DNA of 64,000 bases from Ancalomicrobiaceae bacterium S20 (GTDB lineage Bacteria; Pseudomonadota; Alphaproteobacteria; Rhizobiales; Ancalomicrobiaceae), in assembly GCA_040269895.1 (NCBI GenBank), contig CP158568.1, positions 682,001 through 746,000 on the forward strand. Reading direction: 5' to 3'. This document shows, in pieces, positions 8,576-17,600 of the stretch. The position numbers and the translations under genes were made by a program. The notes under the pieces were generated by a model. It was given only the letters and a program-made list of their open reading frames with translations. It was not told where the DNA came from and did no database searches. Positions within the stretch are counted from its first letter, which is position 1. Every line of letters starts with the position of its first letter.

Positions 8576-10224
8576 GCTTCCACCGCCCGGCCCTTGAGGG
8601 CGAACAGGCCCCGCGGACGCTTCTGGATGAACAGGATGATGAAGACGAGCACCAGGATCTTGCCGAGCACCGCGCCGGCATAAGGTTCCAGGAACTTGTT
8701 GATGATGCCGAGCGTGACGGCGCCGACCAGCGTGCCCCACAGATTGCCGACGCCGCCGAACACCACGACCATGAAGCTGTCGATGATGTAGCTCTGGCCG
8801 AGGTTCGGGCTGACGTTGTCGATCTGGGAAAGCGCGACGCCGGCCATGCCGGCGATGCCGCAGCCCAGCCCGAAGGTCAGGGCGTCGACGAAGGGCGTGC
8901 GGATGCCCATGGCGCTGGCCATGGCGCGGTTCTGCGTCACCGCGCGCATCTGCAGGCCGGCGGGCGTGCGCTTCAGGACCAGGATCAGCGATGCGAACAC
9001 GCCGAGCGCGAAGACGATGATCCAGAGCCGGCCCCAGGTGATCGCCAGATGGCCGATTTCGAACGAGCCCGACATCCAGGACGGCGCGCCGACCTCGCGG
9101 TTGTTGGCGCCGAACATGGTGCGCACCGCCTGGATCAGCATCAGCGAGATGCCCCAGGTCGCGAGCAGGGTCTCGAGCGGGCGGCCATAGAGGAAGCGGA
9201 TCACGATCCGCTCGATGGCGACGCCGACGAGGCCGGAGGTCAGGAAGGCGAGGGGGATCGCGATCGCCAGCGAATAATCGAACAGGAACGGCGCCTTGGT
9301 GCGGATGATCTCCTGCACCACGAAGGTCACGTAGGCGCCGATCATCACCATCTCGCCGTGGGCCATGTTGATGATGCCCATGACGCCGAAGGTGATGGCG
9401 AGGCCGATCGCGGCGAGCAGCAGCACCGAGCCGAGCGACAGGCCGTACCAGATGTTCTGGACGCCGGACCACAGCGCCAGTTCCGCCTCGATCGACTTGG
9501 CGGCAGCCTCGGCCGCGTCCTTGATCCGGGCGGGCGTGTCGGCCGGCAGCGAGCGCAGCAGCGCCACTGCATCCTGGCCGCCGCGCGCCTTGATCGCGTC
9601 GATGGCGGCGGCGCGCTCCTCGACGGTCGCGTCGGTCTTGCCGAGGATGATCGCCGAGCGGGCGGCGGCGAAGGCGATCTTGACCTTCGCACTGGTTTCT
9701 TTCGCGATCGCCTGATCGAGCGCGGCGAGCGCGTTCTGATCGCGCGACTTGAACACCGCGTCGGCGGCCTCGAGGCGCTTCTGCGGATCGGGATTGAGCA
9801 GCGTCAGCGCGCCGAGCGCGGCGGCGAGCGTGCCGCGGACGCGATTGTTGGCGCGCACCGGCGACAGGTCGGCGGGCGGATTGGCGACGGCCGCGCCGGT
9901 CGCCGCATCGACCACGCCGGCGTCGGTGCGGATCACGACCGCGCCGGAGGGCGAGAATTCGAGCTTGCCGTCCTGCAGCGCCTGGACGATCGCGGCGGCA
10001 CGCGGGTGGCCGCTCGCAGCGAGGTCGCCGATCGCCTCGTTGGTGTCGGAGTAGCTGTCGGTCGTGAACTTGGCGATCGTCTTCGAGACGTCCTCGGCGG
10101 CGGCGGGGCCGGCGGGGAGGAAGACGAGGGGCAGCACGAGCGCGAGGGAGAGCGCGGGAGCGATCCGCCGCGCGAGGCGGGCGAGCGTCGCGGAGACGCG
10201 CCGGAGGCGCGGAAGCAAGATCAT
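8572..10224 (-). CDS. urtB: urea ABC transporter permease UrtB
   Basis: A 550-residue LivH-type permease. It has a signal sequence (about residues 20-43), then a periplasmic helical domain of about 200 residues (EDVSKTIAKFTTDSYSDTNEAIGDL ...), then about eight membrane helices starting near IWYGLSLGSVLLLAAIG. The long periplasmic N-terminal extension distinguishes UrtB from amino-acid LivH proteins. The motif FGVMGIINMAHGEMVMIGAY is conserved in the family. A 243-base gap with a hairpin separates it from urtA. Confidence 0.95.
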   Translation of the reverse strand: MILLPRLRRVSATLARLARRIAPALSLALVLPLVFLPAGPAAAEDVSKTIAKFTTDSYSDTNEAIGDLAASGHPRAAAIVQALQDGKLEFSPSGAVVIRTDAGVVDAATGAAVANPPADLSPVRANNRVRGTLAAALGALTLLNPDPQKRLEAADAVFKSRDQNALAALDQAIAKETSAKVKIAFAAARSAIILGKTDATVEERAAAIDAIKARGGQDAVALLRSLPADTPARIKDAAEAAAKSIEAELALWSGVQNIWYGLSLGSVLLLAAIGLAITFGVMGIINMAHGEMVMIGAYVTFVVQEIIRTKAPFLFDYSLAIAIPLAFLTSGLVGVAIERIVIRFLYGRPLETLLATWGISLMLIQAVRTMFGANNREVGAPSWMSGSFEIGHLAITWGRLWIIVFALGVFASLILVLKRTPAGLQMRAVTQNRAMASAMGIRTPFVDALTFGLGCGIAGMAGVALSQIDNVSPNLGQSYIIDSFMVVVFGGVGNLWGTLVGAVTLGIINKFLEPYAGAVLGKILVLVFIILFIQKRPRGLFALKGRAVEA

Positions 10225-10415
10225 GGTCTGATCCCGATTGTGACCGGTGGCGGGCCGGGGCGTCGCCCGTCGTCCGGCGCGTGGCCGAGGCCACGCGAGA
10301 TGTCTTGGAGTGTCGGGCGGGGGGGCGTCGGGCCGACGACCGCTCGGATCGTCATTCCGCCGTCCGACCTCCGGGCCGTGGTCTTCCCCGACGGGTGCCC
10401 CGGTCCGGAGACGAA

Positions 10416-10439
10416 GCGGGGAGGCGTTCGCCTCCCCGC
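10416..10439 (-). terminator. hairpin in the urtA-urtB gap (partial terminator or RNA stabiliser)
   Basis: A 9-bp perfect stem, gcggggagg / cctccccgc, with a 6-base loop, 28 bases past the urtA stop. There is no T-tract on the transcribed strand. Its position between the binding-protein gene and the permease gene suits differential expression by RNA stabilisation or partial termination. Confidence 0.5.
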
Positions 10440-10467
10440 CCGATTGCGCGTCACGCGGAGCGGGGGA

Positions 10468-11748
10468 TCAGCCGCCGCACTTCTTGGTGACGGAGTTGTA
10501 GTTGCCGCACTTCAGCGTGACCCAGTCGGCGACGAGATCCTTCGAGCCTTCGAGGTACGGGCTCCAGGCGGCGCCGGGGACGAGGTCCTTGGTCTTCCAC
10601 ACCACGTCGAACTGGCCGTCGGCCTTGATCTCGCCGATCAGGACCGGCTTGGTGATGTGATGGTTCGGGAGCATCTTCGAGACGCCGCCGGTCAGGTTCG
10701 GGGCCTCGGTGCCCGGCAGCGCGTCGATGACCTTGTTCGGGTCGACCGAGCCGGCCTTCTCGACGGCCTTGACCCACATGGCGAAGCCGATGACGTGGGC
10801 CTCCATCGGATCGTTGGTCACGCGCTTCGGGTTCTTGGTGAAGGCCTGCCACTTCTTGATGAACTCTTCGTTGGCCGGGTTCTTGACCGACATGAAGTAG
10901 TTCCAGGCGGCGAGGTGGCCGACCAGCGGCTTGGTGTCGATGCCGGCGAGCTCTTCCTCACCGACCGAGAAAGCCACGACCGGGATGTCGGTCGCCTTGA
11001 TGCCCTGGTTGCCGAGTTCCTTGTAGAACGGCACGTTGGCGTCGCCGTTGATGGTCGAAACGACGGCGGTCTTCTTGCCGGCCGAGCCGAACTTCTTGAT
11101 GTCCGACACGATCGTCTGCCAGTCGGAATGACCGAACGGCGTGTAGTTGATCATGATGTCGTCGGCGGCCACGCCCTTGGACTTCAGGTAGGCCTCGAGG
11201 ATCTTGTTGGTGGTGCGCGGGTAGACGTAGTCGGTGCCCGCGAGCACCCAGCGCTTCACCTCGCCGCCGTCCTTCGACATCAGATAGTCGACGGCCGGGA
11301 TCGCCTGCTGGTTCGGGGCGGCGCCGGTGTAGAACACGTTGCGCTCGCTCTCCTCACCCTCGTACTGGACGGGGTAGAACAGGATCGAGTTGAGCTCCTT
11401 GAACACCGGCAGCACGGACTTGCGCGACACCGAGGTCCAGCAGCCGAACACGACCGAGACCTTGTCCTTGGTGATGAGCTCGCGCGCCTTCTCGGCGAAC
11501 AGCGGCCAGTTCGAGGCCGGGTCGACCACGACCGCCTCGAGCTTCTTGCCGAGCACGCCGCCCTTCTTGTTCTGCTCGTCGATCAGGAACAGCATCGTGT
11601 CCTTGAGCGTCGTCTCCGAAATGGCCATCGTGCCCGACAGCGAATGAAGGATGCCGACCTTGATCGTATCCTCGGCCTTGGCCGTGACGGCACCGAAGGC
11701 GAGCGAGCCTGCGACCGCGAAACTGGCCGCATAGGACATGAACTTCAT
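10468..11748 (-). CDS. urtA: urea ABC transporter substrate-binding protein UrtA
   Basis: A 426-residue periplasmic binding protein of the amide-urea (FmdD/UrtA) family. The signal peptide is MKFMSYAASFAVAGSLAFG..., cleaved near VTAKA. Mature hallmarks are IKVGILHSLSGTMAISETTLKD, NSILFYPVQYEGEE and AWNYFMSVKNP. I start it at ATG 11748, preceded by a GGGGAA ribosome site; upstream in-frame sequence lacks protein character. It captures urea and possibly short-chain amides for UrtBCDE. It is the first gene of the operon, behind a sigma-54-type promoter about 110 bases upstream. Confidence 0.95.
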   Translation of the reverse strand: MKFMSYAASFAVAGSLAFGAVTAKAEDTIKVGILHSLSGTMAISETTLKDTMLFLIDEQNKKGGVLGKKLEAVVVDPASNWPLFAEKARELITKDKVSVVFGCWTSVSRKSVLPVFKELNSILFYPVQYEGEESERNVFYTGAAPNQQAIPAVDYLMSKDGGEVKRWVLAGTDYVYPRTTNKILEAYLKSKGVAADDIMINYTPFGHSDWQTIVSDIKKFGSAGKKTAVVSTINGDANVPFYKELGNQGIKATDIPVVAFSVGEEELAGIDTKPLVGHLAAWNYFMSVKNPANEEFIKKWQAFTKNPKRVTNDPMEAHVIGFAMWVKAVEKAGSVDPNKVIDALPGTEAPNLTGGVSKMLPNHHITKPVLIGEIKADGQFDVVWKTKDLVPGAAWSPYLEGSKDLVADWVTLKCGNYNSVTKKCGG

Positions 11749-11856
11749 CTGGTGTTCCCCCAACTCCGTTAAATTGGCACGGGACGTTGCACCCGCGGGA
11801 GCGCCGGGCCGGCCAGGCCGATCCGGCATGCCGGTACTCCGACATGGCGGATCATT

Positions 11857-11873
11857 GGCAAGAGGGGTGCCAA
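11857..11873 (-). promoter_or_regulatory. sigma-54 (RpoN) promoter of urtABCDE
   Basis: Read on the minus strand: TTGGCACCCCTCTTGCC. The -24 element TGGCAC and the -12 element TTGC are both intact, with GG and GC exactly ten bases apart, which is the consensus RpoN geometry. Transcription would start near 11846, giving a leader of roughly 98 bases before urtA. This fits nitrogen control through NtrC. I do not see a clear NtrC palindrome upstream, so the activator site is unassigned. Confidence 0.75.
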
Positions 11874-11967
11874 CTGCGTACAAATGCGGAAATGTATGAC
11901 AGATCAGACCCTTGCCGGAACGGAAGTATGACGGTTGGCATGTCGCGCCGACGTAACTGACTATAAT

Positions 11968-11993
11968 TTAATCAAATCCAGTTTTTTGATTAA
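11968..11993. promoter_or_regulatory. AT-rich inverted repeat between urtA and the phosphoribosyltransferase gene
   Basis: Nine-base perfect arms TTAATCAAA / TTTGATTAA with an 8-base spacer, in the only strongly AT-rich patch of the 394-base divergent gap 11749-12142. It lies about 95-120 bases upstream of the RpoN site, where an activator or bending protein would bind. The rest of the gap holds no open frame or RNA gene that I can support. Confidence 0.4.
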
Positions 11994-12142
11994 TCCATCG
12001 GCAGTCCTGCCGGCTGCCATCGAGTCGGATGGACGTCATTGCTCACGAAATAAGCTCGTTGTCGGTCGCAGGACGGAGCGCCGGCTATCCAGGGTTCCGG
12101 CCACCCCGGAAGGGGGCGGCCGCTCACGCGGAAGGACCGGGC

Positions 12143-12787
12143 ATGATGTTTCGAGATCGCAAGGACGCCGGGCGGCGGCTCGCGGCCGCGCTGGGGCATC
12201 TGCGGGCTGCGCGTCCCGTCGTGCTGGCGCTGCCGCGCGGCGGCGTGCCGGTCGCGGCGGAGGTGGCGCAGGCGCTCGATGCGCCGCTCGACCTCGCGCT
12301 GGTGCGCAAGATCGGCGCGCCCGACGATCCGGAATTCGCCGTCGGGGCCGTCGCCGACGGGCCGGAGCCGGTCGTCGTGCGCAACGCCGCGATGCTGGCG
12401 CGGTTCGGTGTCTCGGAGGTCGCTTTCGCTGCAGCAGCCGCGCGCGAGATCGCCGAACTCGACCGGCGCCGCGCGCTCTATCTGCGCGGCCGGCACCGGA
12501 TCGCCTTGACCGGGCGCACCGTGATCGTCGTCGACGACGGCATCGCGACCGGGGCGACCGTCACGGCGGCGCTCCGGGCGATCCGGGCGCAGCAGCCGAA
12601 ATGGCTGGTGCTGGCGGCACCGGTCGCCGCCGGCGAGGCGGTCGAGCTCGTCAGGGACGAGGCGGACGAGGTCGTCGTGCTCGAGACCCCCGCCGATTTC
12701 GGCGCGGTCGGGCTGTTCTACGAGGATTTCGCACAGCTCGACGATGGCGCGGTGGTCGCGGCGCTGGCCGAGAGCCCGGCCGTGTGA
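12143..12787 (+). CDS. phosphoribosyltransferase-domain protein
   Basis: A 214-residue stand-alone type I phosphoribosyltransferase. The PRPP-binding loop is VIVVDDGIATGAT (127-139), and the N-terminal strand-loop is LALPRGGVPVAAEVA. ATG 12143 (or 12146) has a GAAGGA ribosome site about six bases upstream. This subfamily (COG1926) is often fused to or near dienelactone-hydrolase-like proteins and has no established substrate; a purine or pyrimidine salvage role is possible but not shown. Convergent with the next gene, 29 bases between stops. Confidence 0.82.
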   Translation: MMFRDRKDAGRRLAAALGHLRAARPVVLALPRGGVPVAAEVAQALDAPLDLALVRKIGAPDDPEFAVGAVADGPEPVVVRNAAMLARFGVSEVAFAAAAAREIAELDRRRALYLRGRHRIALTGRTVIVVDDGIATGATVTAALRAIRAQQPKWLVLAAPVAAGEAVELVRDEADEVVVLETPADFGAVGLFYEDFAQLDDGAVVAALAESPAV

Positions 12788-12816
12788 ACCGCACGCGGTG
12801 AGCCGGTGGCCGCGCC

Positions 12817-14343
12817 TTACCGGGTGCAGACCACCGGCAGGACGCTGCCGCGCATCGCATCGACCAGCGCGCCGGCGGTCTGGCCGGGCTTCTGGCCGGC
12901 GGTCGCGGGTGCCATGCCGGCGGCTGCGAGAACGGCGGCGATCTCGGCACCGCTCGCCACCGCATAGGCCGCTTCCGGCACGATGCCGGCGACGAGGCGC
13001 TTCTCGGTCGGCTGGCCGAGCACGAGGCCGACCACGGCGCCGCTGCGGTCGAGCACGGTCGCGCCGAGGCCACCGCGTTGCAGAGGCGCGACGATCCTGA
13101 GTTTCGCGCTCGCGCCGTCGGGCGCGCCGACCGTCTCGCCGGCGGCGGCCATCAACTGGCCGGCGCCGACCAGACCGGCGGGGGCGTTCGGCTCGACATA
13201 GGCGAGCGCCAGGATCGGTGTCGCGGGTGCCGGCGGGGCGAGCGCCAGCGCCGCGCCGGCGCCCTTGGCGGCGTCGGTCTCGATCAGGGCGAGACCGGTC
13301 GTGTCGTCGGCCGCGAGCACGCGCGCCGGCCGGCCGGCGACGGTGACCGCCTTGCAGGTCTTCACCAGCCGCGCCGCGGTCAGGAGTTTCGAGGCGCCGA
13401 CGACGAGGCCGCTGCCGCCGTCGCGGCCGGTGTCGACCGGGGGCGCCGACTGGGCCGGCGTGGTGCCGCCGGCGGTCGCGGCGTTACCGGGAGACGTGGC
13501 GTTACCGGGAGAGGTGGCGCTGCCGGGAGACGCGGGGCTTGTCTGAGCCGCCGCCGCCTGCTGGCCGCCCGCGGCCGGGAACGGATCAAAACTGTTGGCG
13601 ACGGCGAGAGCGAGGCGATCGAGTTCTGGGCCGGCCGCCTTGTCGTAGGAGACCGTGAAGCCGCGCAATTCGCCGGGTCCGCGGGCGAAACGGATGTAGC
13701 TGCGCCGGTTCGACGTTTCGGCGGTGATGACGAACCAGTCGGCGCGCAGCACGGCGTAGCCGACCTTGCGGCCGGGCTGCTCGGCCTTCATCTGCTCGTA
13801 GAGCGCGCCGAGCTCGGCGTCGGAGGCGGTCTCGACGCGCTCGACCATGAACAGCGCCCGGCCGTCGCGCGAGCTCCAGCGCGTGCCGCGGTCGGACTTC
13901 TGTGTCGTGTCGACCCAGCGCATCGGCAGGCCGATGCGCACGCCGCTGCGGTCGTCGGTGACCATCTGGAACTTGGCGGTCGAGCGCGCGCTCTGCGCCG
14001 CCAGCGCCAGCGTCGCGCGCGCCTTGTCGTCGAGGATGCCGTTCGGCGGCAGCTTCAAGCGCGCCTGCCACTTGGCGACACTCTCGAAGGTGATGCGGCC
14101 GAAGGTGCCGTCGACCGTACCGGTGTAGTCGCCGGTCCAGACGAGCGCGTCCTGGATCGCCTTGCGATCGGCGATCGGCAGCGCCTCGAAGGCGGCGCGC
14201 GCGGCATCGAGCACGGCGTTGGCCGGAGTGGCCGTCACGGACTGGGCCCGTGCCGGGTCGGGCAGGGCGCCGGACATGAGAGCGACCAGAGCGCCGAGGA
14301 GCGCCGTCGAGCGGCGGAAAAAACCAGAGGGAAATCGCGACAT
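12817..14343 (-). CDS. secreted peptidoglycan-binding protein with degenerate trypsin-like domain
   Basis: A 508-residue exported protein. The signal peptide (about 1-34) ends near PARAQS. A PG_binding_1-like domain follows at about 45-115 (IQDALVWTGDYTGTVDGTFGRITFESVAKWQ), then a middle beta domain (MVTDDRSGVRIGLPMRWV ...). Next comes a Pro/Ser/Gly linker with SPGNAT repeats, and a C-terminal domain (about 310-508) that resembles HtrA-like trypsin folds but lacks their catalytic residues. Where active homologues have a TNAHVV-type His motif it reads LLTAARLVK, and the GNSGGP region reads QRGGLGATVLD. It is divergent from the alpha-2-macroglobulin gene. A non-enzymatic envelope role is inferred. 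Confidence 0.72.
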   Translation of the reverse strand: MSRFPSGFFRRSTALLGALVALMSGALPDPARAQSVTATPANAVLDAARAAFEALPIADRKAIQDALVWTGDYTGTVDGTFGRITFESVAKWQARLKLPPNGILDDKARATLALAAQSARSTAKFQMVTDDRSGVRIGLPMRWVDTTQKSDRGTRWSSRDGRALFMVERVETASDAELGALYEQMKAEQPGRKVGYAVLRADWFVITAETSNRRSYIRFARGPGELRGFTVSYDKAAGPELDRLALAVANSFDPFPAAGGQQAAAAQTSPASPGSATSPGNATSPGNAATAGGTTPAQSAPPVDTGRDGGSGLVVGASKLLTAARLVKTCKAVTVAGRPARVLAADDTTGLALIETDAAKGAGAALALAPPAPATPILALAYVEPNAPAGLVGAGQLMAAAGETVGAPDGASAKLRIVAPLQRGGLGATVLDRSGAVVGLVLGQPTEKRLVAGIVPEAAYAVASGAEIAAVLAAAGMAPATAGQKPGQTAGALVDAMRGSVLPVVCTR

Positions 14344-14662
14344 CGAAGGATCTCCGGGGGAAATCGGTCCGGCGGCTCGGGACGCAATATTCACAAAACG
14401 AACGATGGCGAGGATCATCGCAGACGACCCGGTCAGCGTCGAGCCCCCTTCGGCGGTCTCGATGCGCCGCCGGAGCGGATGGCATGGAATAATGGGAGTA
14501 TTTCCATGCCGTTTCGTCATCTGTACGGGATCGACGCCTCATGTATGGTGGCGATCCGCTGTCATGAAGCGGTCGAGATCGCGGGCGACAGTCCGCGATC
14601 GGCGCCGTTTCGGATCCATTTCGATCCGATCTTCGCGGTGAAGGCCGACCGGGGGTTCCCAC
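14344..14662. other. 319-base divergent intergenic region with inverted repeat
   Basis: This region should contain the promoters of both the protease-like gene and the alpha-2-macroglobulin gene. It holds a 9-bp inverted repeat (14481-14510, ggcatggaa / ttccatgcc, 12-base AT-rich spacer) in its middle, a plausible operator for one or both genes. No open reading frame with protein character was seen. Confidence 0.45.
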
Positions 14663-17600
14663 ATGTCGATTGCACTGAGATCTTTCTTTGCCGTCTTGCT
14701 GGTTCTTCTCTCCGCCTGGCCGGCCTTCGCCGAGAAGGCCTACGTCCGCGATGCGCTCGCCAGCGACGCGGTCCGGCTCGAAACCAAGCTGAAGGGGCAG
14801 GTGGGTAGCGGCCAGAACGCGACCCAGCTCAAGGCCGACGGCGACCGCGCCTGGGGGGCGCGGAACTGGGGACAGGCCTACGACATCTATGCCCGGCTGG
14901 TGGTCGTCGAGCCGAAGAACTGGCAGGCCTGGAGCCGGCTCGGCTTCGCTGCCGGCTCGCTCGCGGCGGCGTCGAACAACGATTATTCGAAGAAGTATCA
15001 ATACCAGAACGACGCCAACGCGGCCGCCTATCTCGGCTATCAGCGCGCGACCGCGAAGGGCGACGAGGCGATCGCGCTCGCGGTGCTCGGCGCGACCCTG
15101 TCGGTCTCGGAGAGCTATCGCAACGCGCTCGACGCCTACCGGATCAGCCTCGAACTCGTCGACAATCCGGACGTCCGCGCGACCTACACGGCGCTGCGTG
15201 AAAAACACGGCTTCCGGCTGATCGACTACAAGGTCGATTCGGACGCCGCGAGCCCGCGCGCCTGCTTCAATTTTTCCGAGGAGCTCGCCAAGGGCAAGGT
15301 CGACTACACGCCCTTCGTGGTGGTCTCCGGCATCGCGACGCCGGCGGTCACGGCCGAAGGCCAGCAGCTCTGCGTCGACGGGCTCGAACACGGCAAGAAG
15401 TACGGCATTGTGCTGCGCCAGGGCATTCCCTCGGCCGTGCACGAGACCCTGCTGAAGTCGGCCGACTACGACATCTACGTCCGCGATCGCAGCGCGCAGG
15501 TGCGCTTCACCGGCAAGAACTACGTGCTGCCCTCGACCGGGCAGGAGGGGCTGCCGGTCGTCTCGGTCAACACGCAGAAGGTCGAGATCGAGGTCTATCG
15601 CTACGGCGACCGGTCGCTGCTGCCGACCGTGCGCGGCGAGGAATTCCTGAAGAGCCTCGACGGCGTGCAGGTGAACCGGATCGCGACCGAGAAGGGCTTC
15701 AAGGTCTGGTCCGGCGCGATGGACGTCCAGATGGTACTGAACCAGGACGTCGTGACGGCCTTCCCGGTGCTGGAGGCGGTCGGCAAACTCGAGCCCGGCA
15801 TCTATGTGATGACCGCCAAGCCGCCGGGCCCGCCGAAGCAGCCGAACGAGGACGGCGAGGTCTACGACTACGACAGCCGCGCGACGCAGTGGTTCATCGT
15901 CTCGGACCTCGGCCTGACCGCTCTGTCGGGCGGCGACGGCGTCACCGTGCTGGTCCGGTCGCTGACTTCGGCGAAGCCGGTCGCGGGCGTCGAGATGCGG
16001 CTCGTGGCGCGCAACAACGAGGTGCTCGCCACCAAGAAGACCGACGATCTCGGCCGCGTGCGGTTCGAGCCGGGCCTGACGCGCGGCACGGGCGGCATGG
16101 CACCGGGCATCGTGGTCGCGGCCGACGGCAAGGGCGACTACGGCTTCCTCGATCTGGTGCAGGCGGCGTTCGACCTGACGGACCGTGGCGTGAAGGGCCG
16201 CGTGGCGCCCGTCGGGCTCGACGGCTTCCTCTATACCGAGCGCGGCGTCTACCGCTCCGGCGAGACGGTCTATGTGACGGCGCTCCTGCGCGACACCAAG
16301 GGCGCGGCGGTGCCGTCGGTGCCGCTGACGCTGGTCGCGCAGCGGCCGGACGGCGTCGAATATCGCCGGCAGGTGGTCGAGGACCAGGGCGCGGGCGGCC
16401 GCGCCTGGGCGGTCAACCTGATCTCCGGCCTGCCGACCGGCACCTGGCGCGTGAAGGCCTATGCCGATCCGAAGCGGCCGCCGGTCGGAGAGACGAGCTT
16501 CCTGCTCGAAGATTATGTGCCGGAGCGCATCGAACTCGGCCTGACGCCGAAGGCGGCGTTCCTGCGGCCGGGCGAGCCGGCGATCATCGATGTCGACGCG
16601 AAGTTCCTCTATGGCGCGCCGGGCGCGGATCTCGAACTGCGCGGCGACGTGACCATCGACGCGGCCGGGACGACCACCGTGCCGGGGCTGGAGAAATACG
16701 CGATCGGCCTCGACGACGAGACGTTCCAGTCGGTGACCAAGGAGCTCGAGGAGCCGGGCACGACCGACGAGAACGGCAAGGCCTCGGTGACCGTGCCGAT
16801 CCCGGAGGTGAAGACCACGCGGCCGGTGGTCGCCAAGGTCGACCTGACCGTCACCGAGAGCGGCGGCCGCGCGGTCGACCATGTCGTGACCATTCCGATC
16901 CTGCCGACGGGCAATGTGATCGGCGTGCGCAAGCTGTTCGACGACGGCGGCCTGACCGAGGGCGGTACGGCCGGCTTCGACGTGGTCATGGCGACCGGCG
17001 ACGGCAAGCGGCTGGAGCGCAAGGGGCTGAAGTGGCAGCTCCTGAAGGTCGACAAGCGCTACACCTGGTTCAACACCGACGGAAAGTGGGACTACGAGGT
17101 GGTGCGCGCGACGCGGCGCCTCGCGGACGGCCGCATCGATGTCGGCACGACCGATCCGACCCGGGTCACCGTGCCGGTCGACTGGGGCTCGTACCGGCTC
17201 GAGGTCCGCGCCGAGGACGGCGATGGAGCGGTGACCTCGGTCTCCTTCGCGGTCGGCTGGGCCGGTTCGGACAAGGCCGATGCGCCCGACGTGCTCGATG
17301 TCGCGCTCGACAAGACGTCGTTCGCGGCCGGCGAGAGCGTCAACGTGCGCCTCTCGCCGCGCTTCGCGGGCCAGGCGACCGTCGCGGTCGTCTCCGACAA
17401 GATTGAGACCCTGCAGGTGGTCGATATCGCGCCCGGCGGCACGACCGTGTCGTTCAAGGCCGATCCGGCTTGGGGCTCGGGGGCCTACGTGCTCGCCATG
17501 GCGCATCGGCCGCTCGACAAGGCGGCGAAGCGGCTGCCGGGCCGGGCGATGGGAGTCGCATGGTTCGCGATCGACAAGGCGAGCCGGACGATCGACGTCT

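Noticed and set aside
11775-11790. Second sigma-54-like sequence on the plus strand (TGGCAC ... TTGC)
   Set aside because: GG and GC are 11 bases apart instead of 10, and it would point away from urtA toward a gene whose start is over 350 bases distant.
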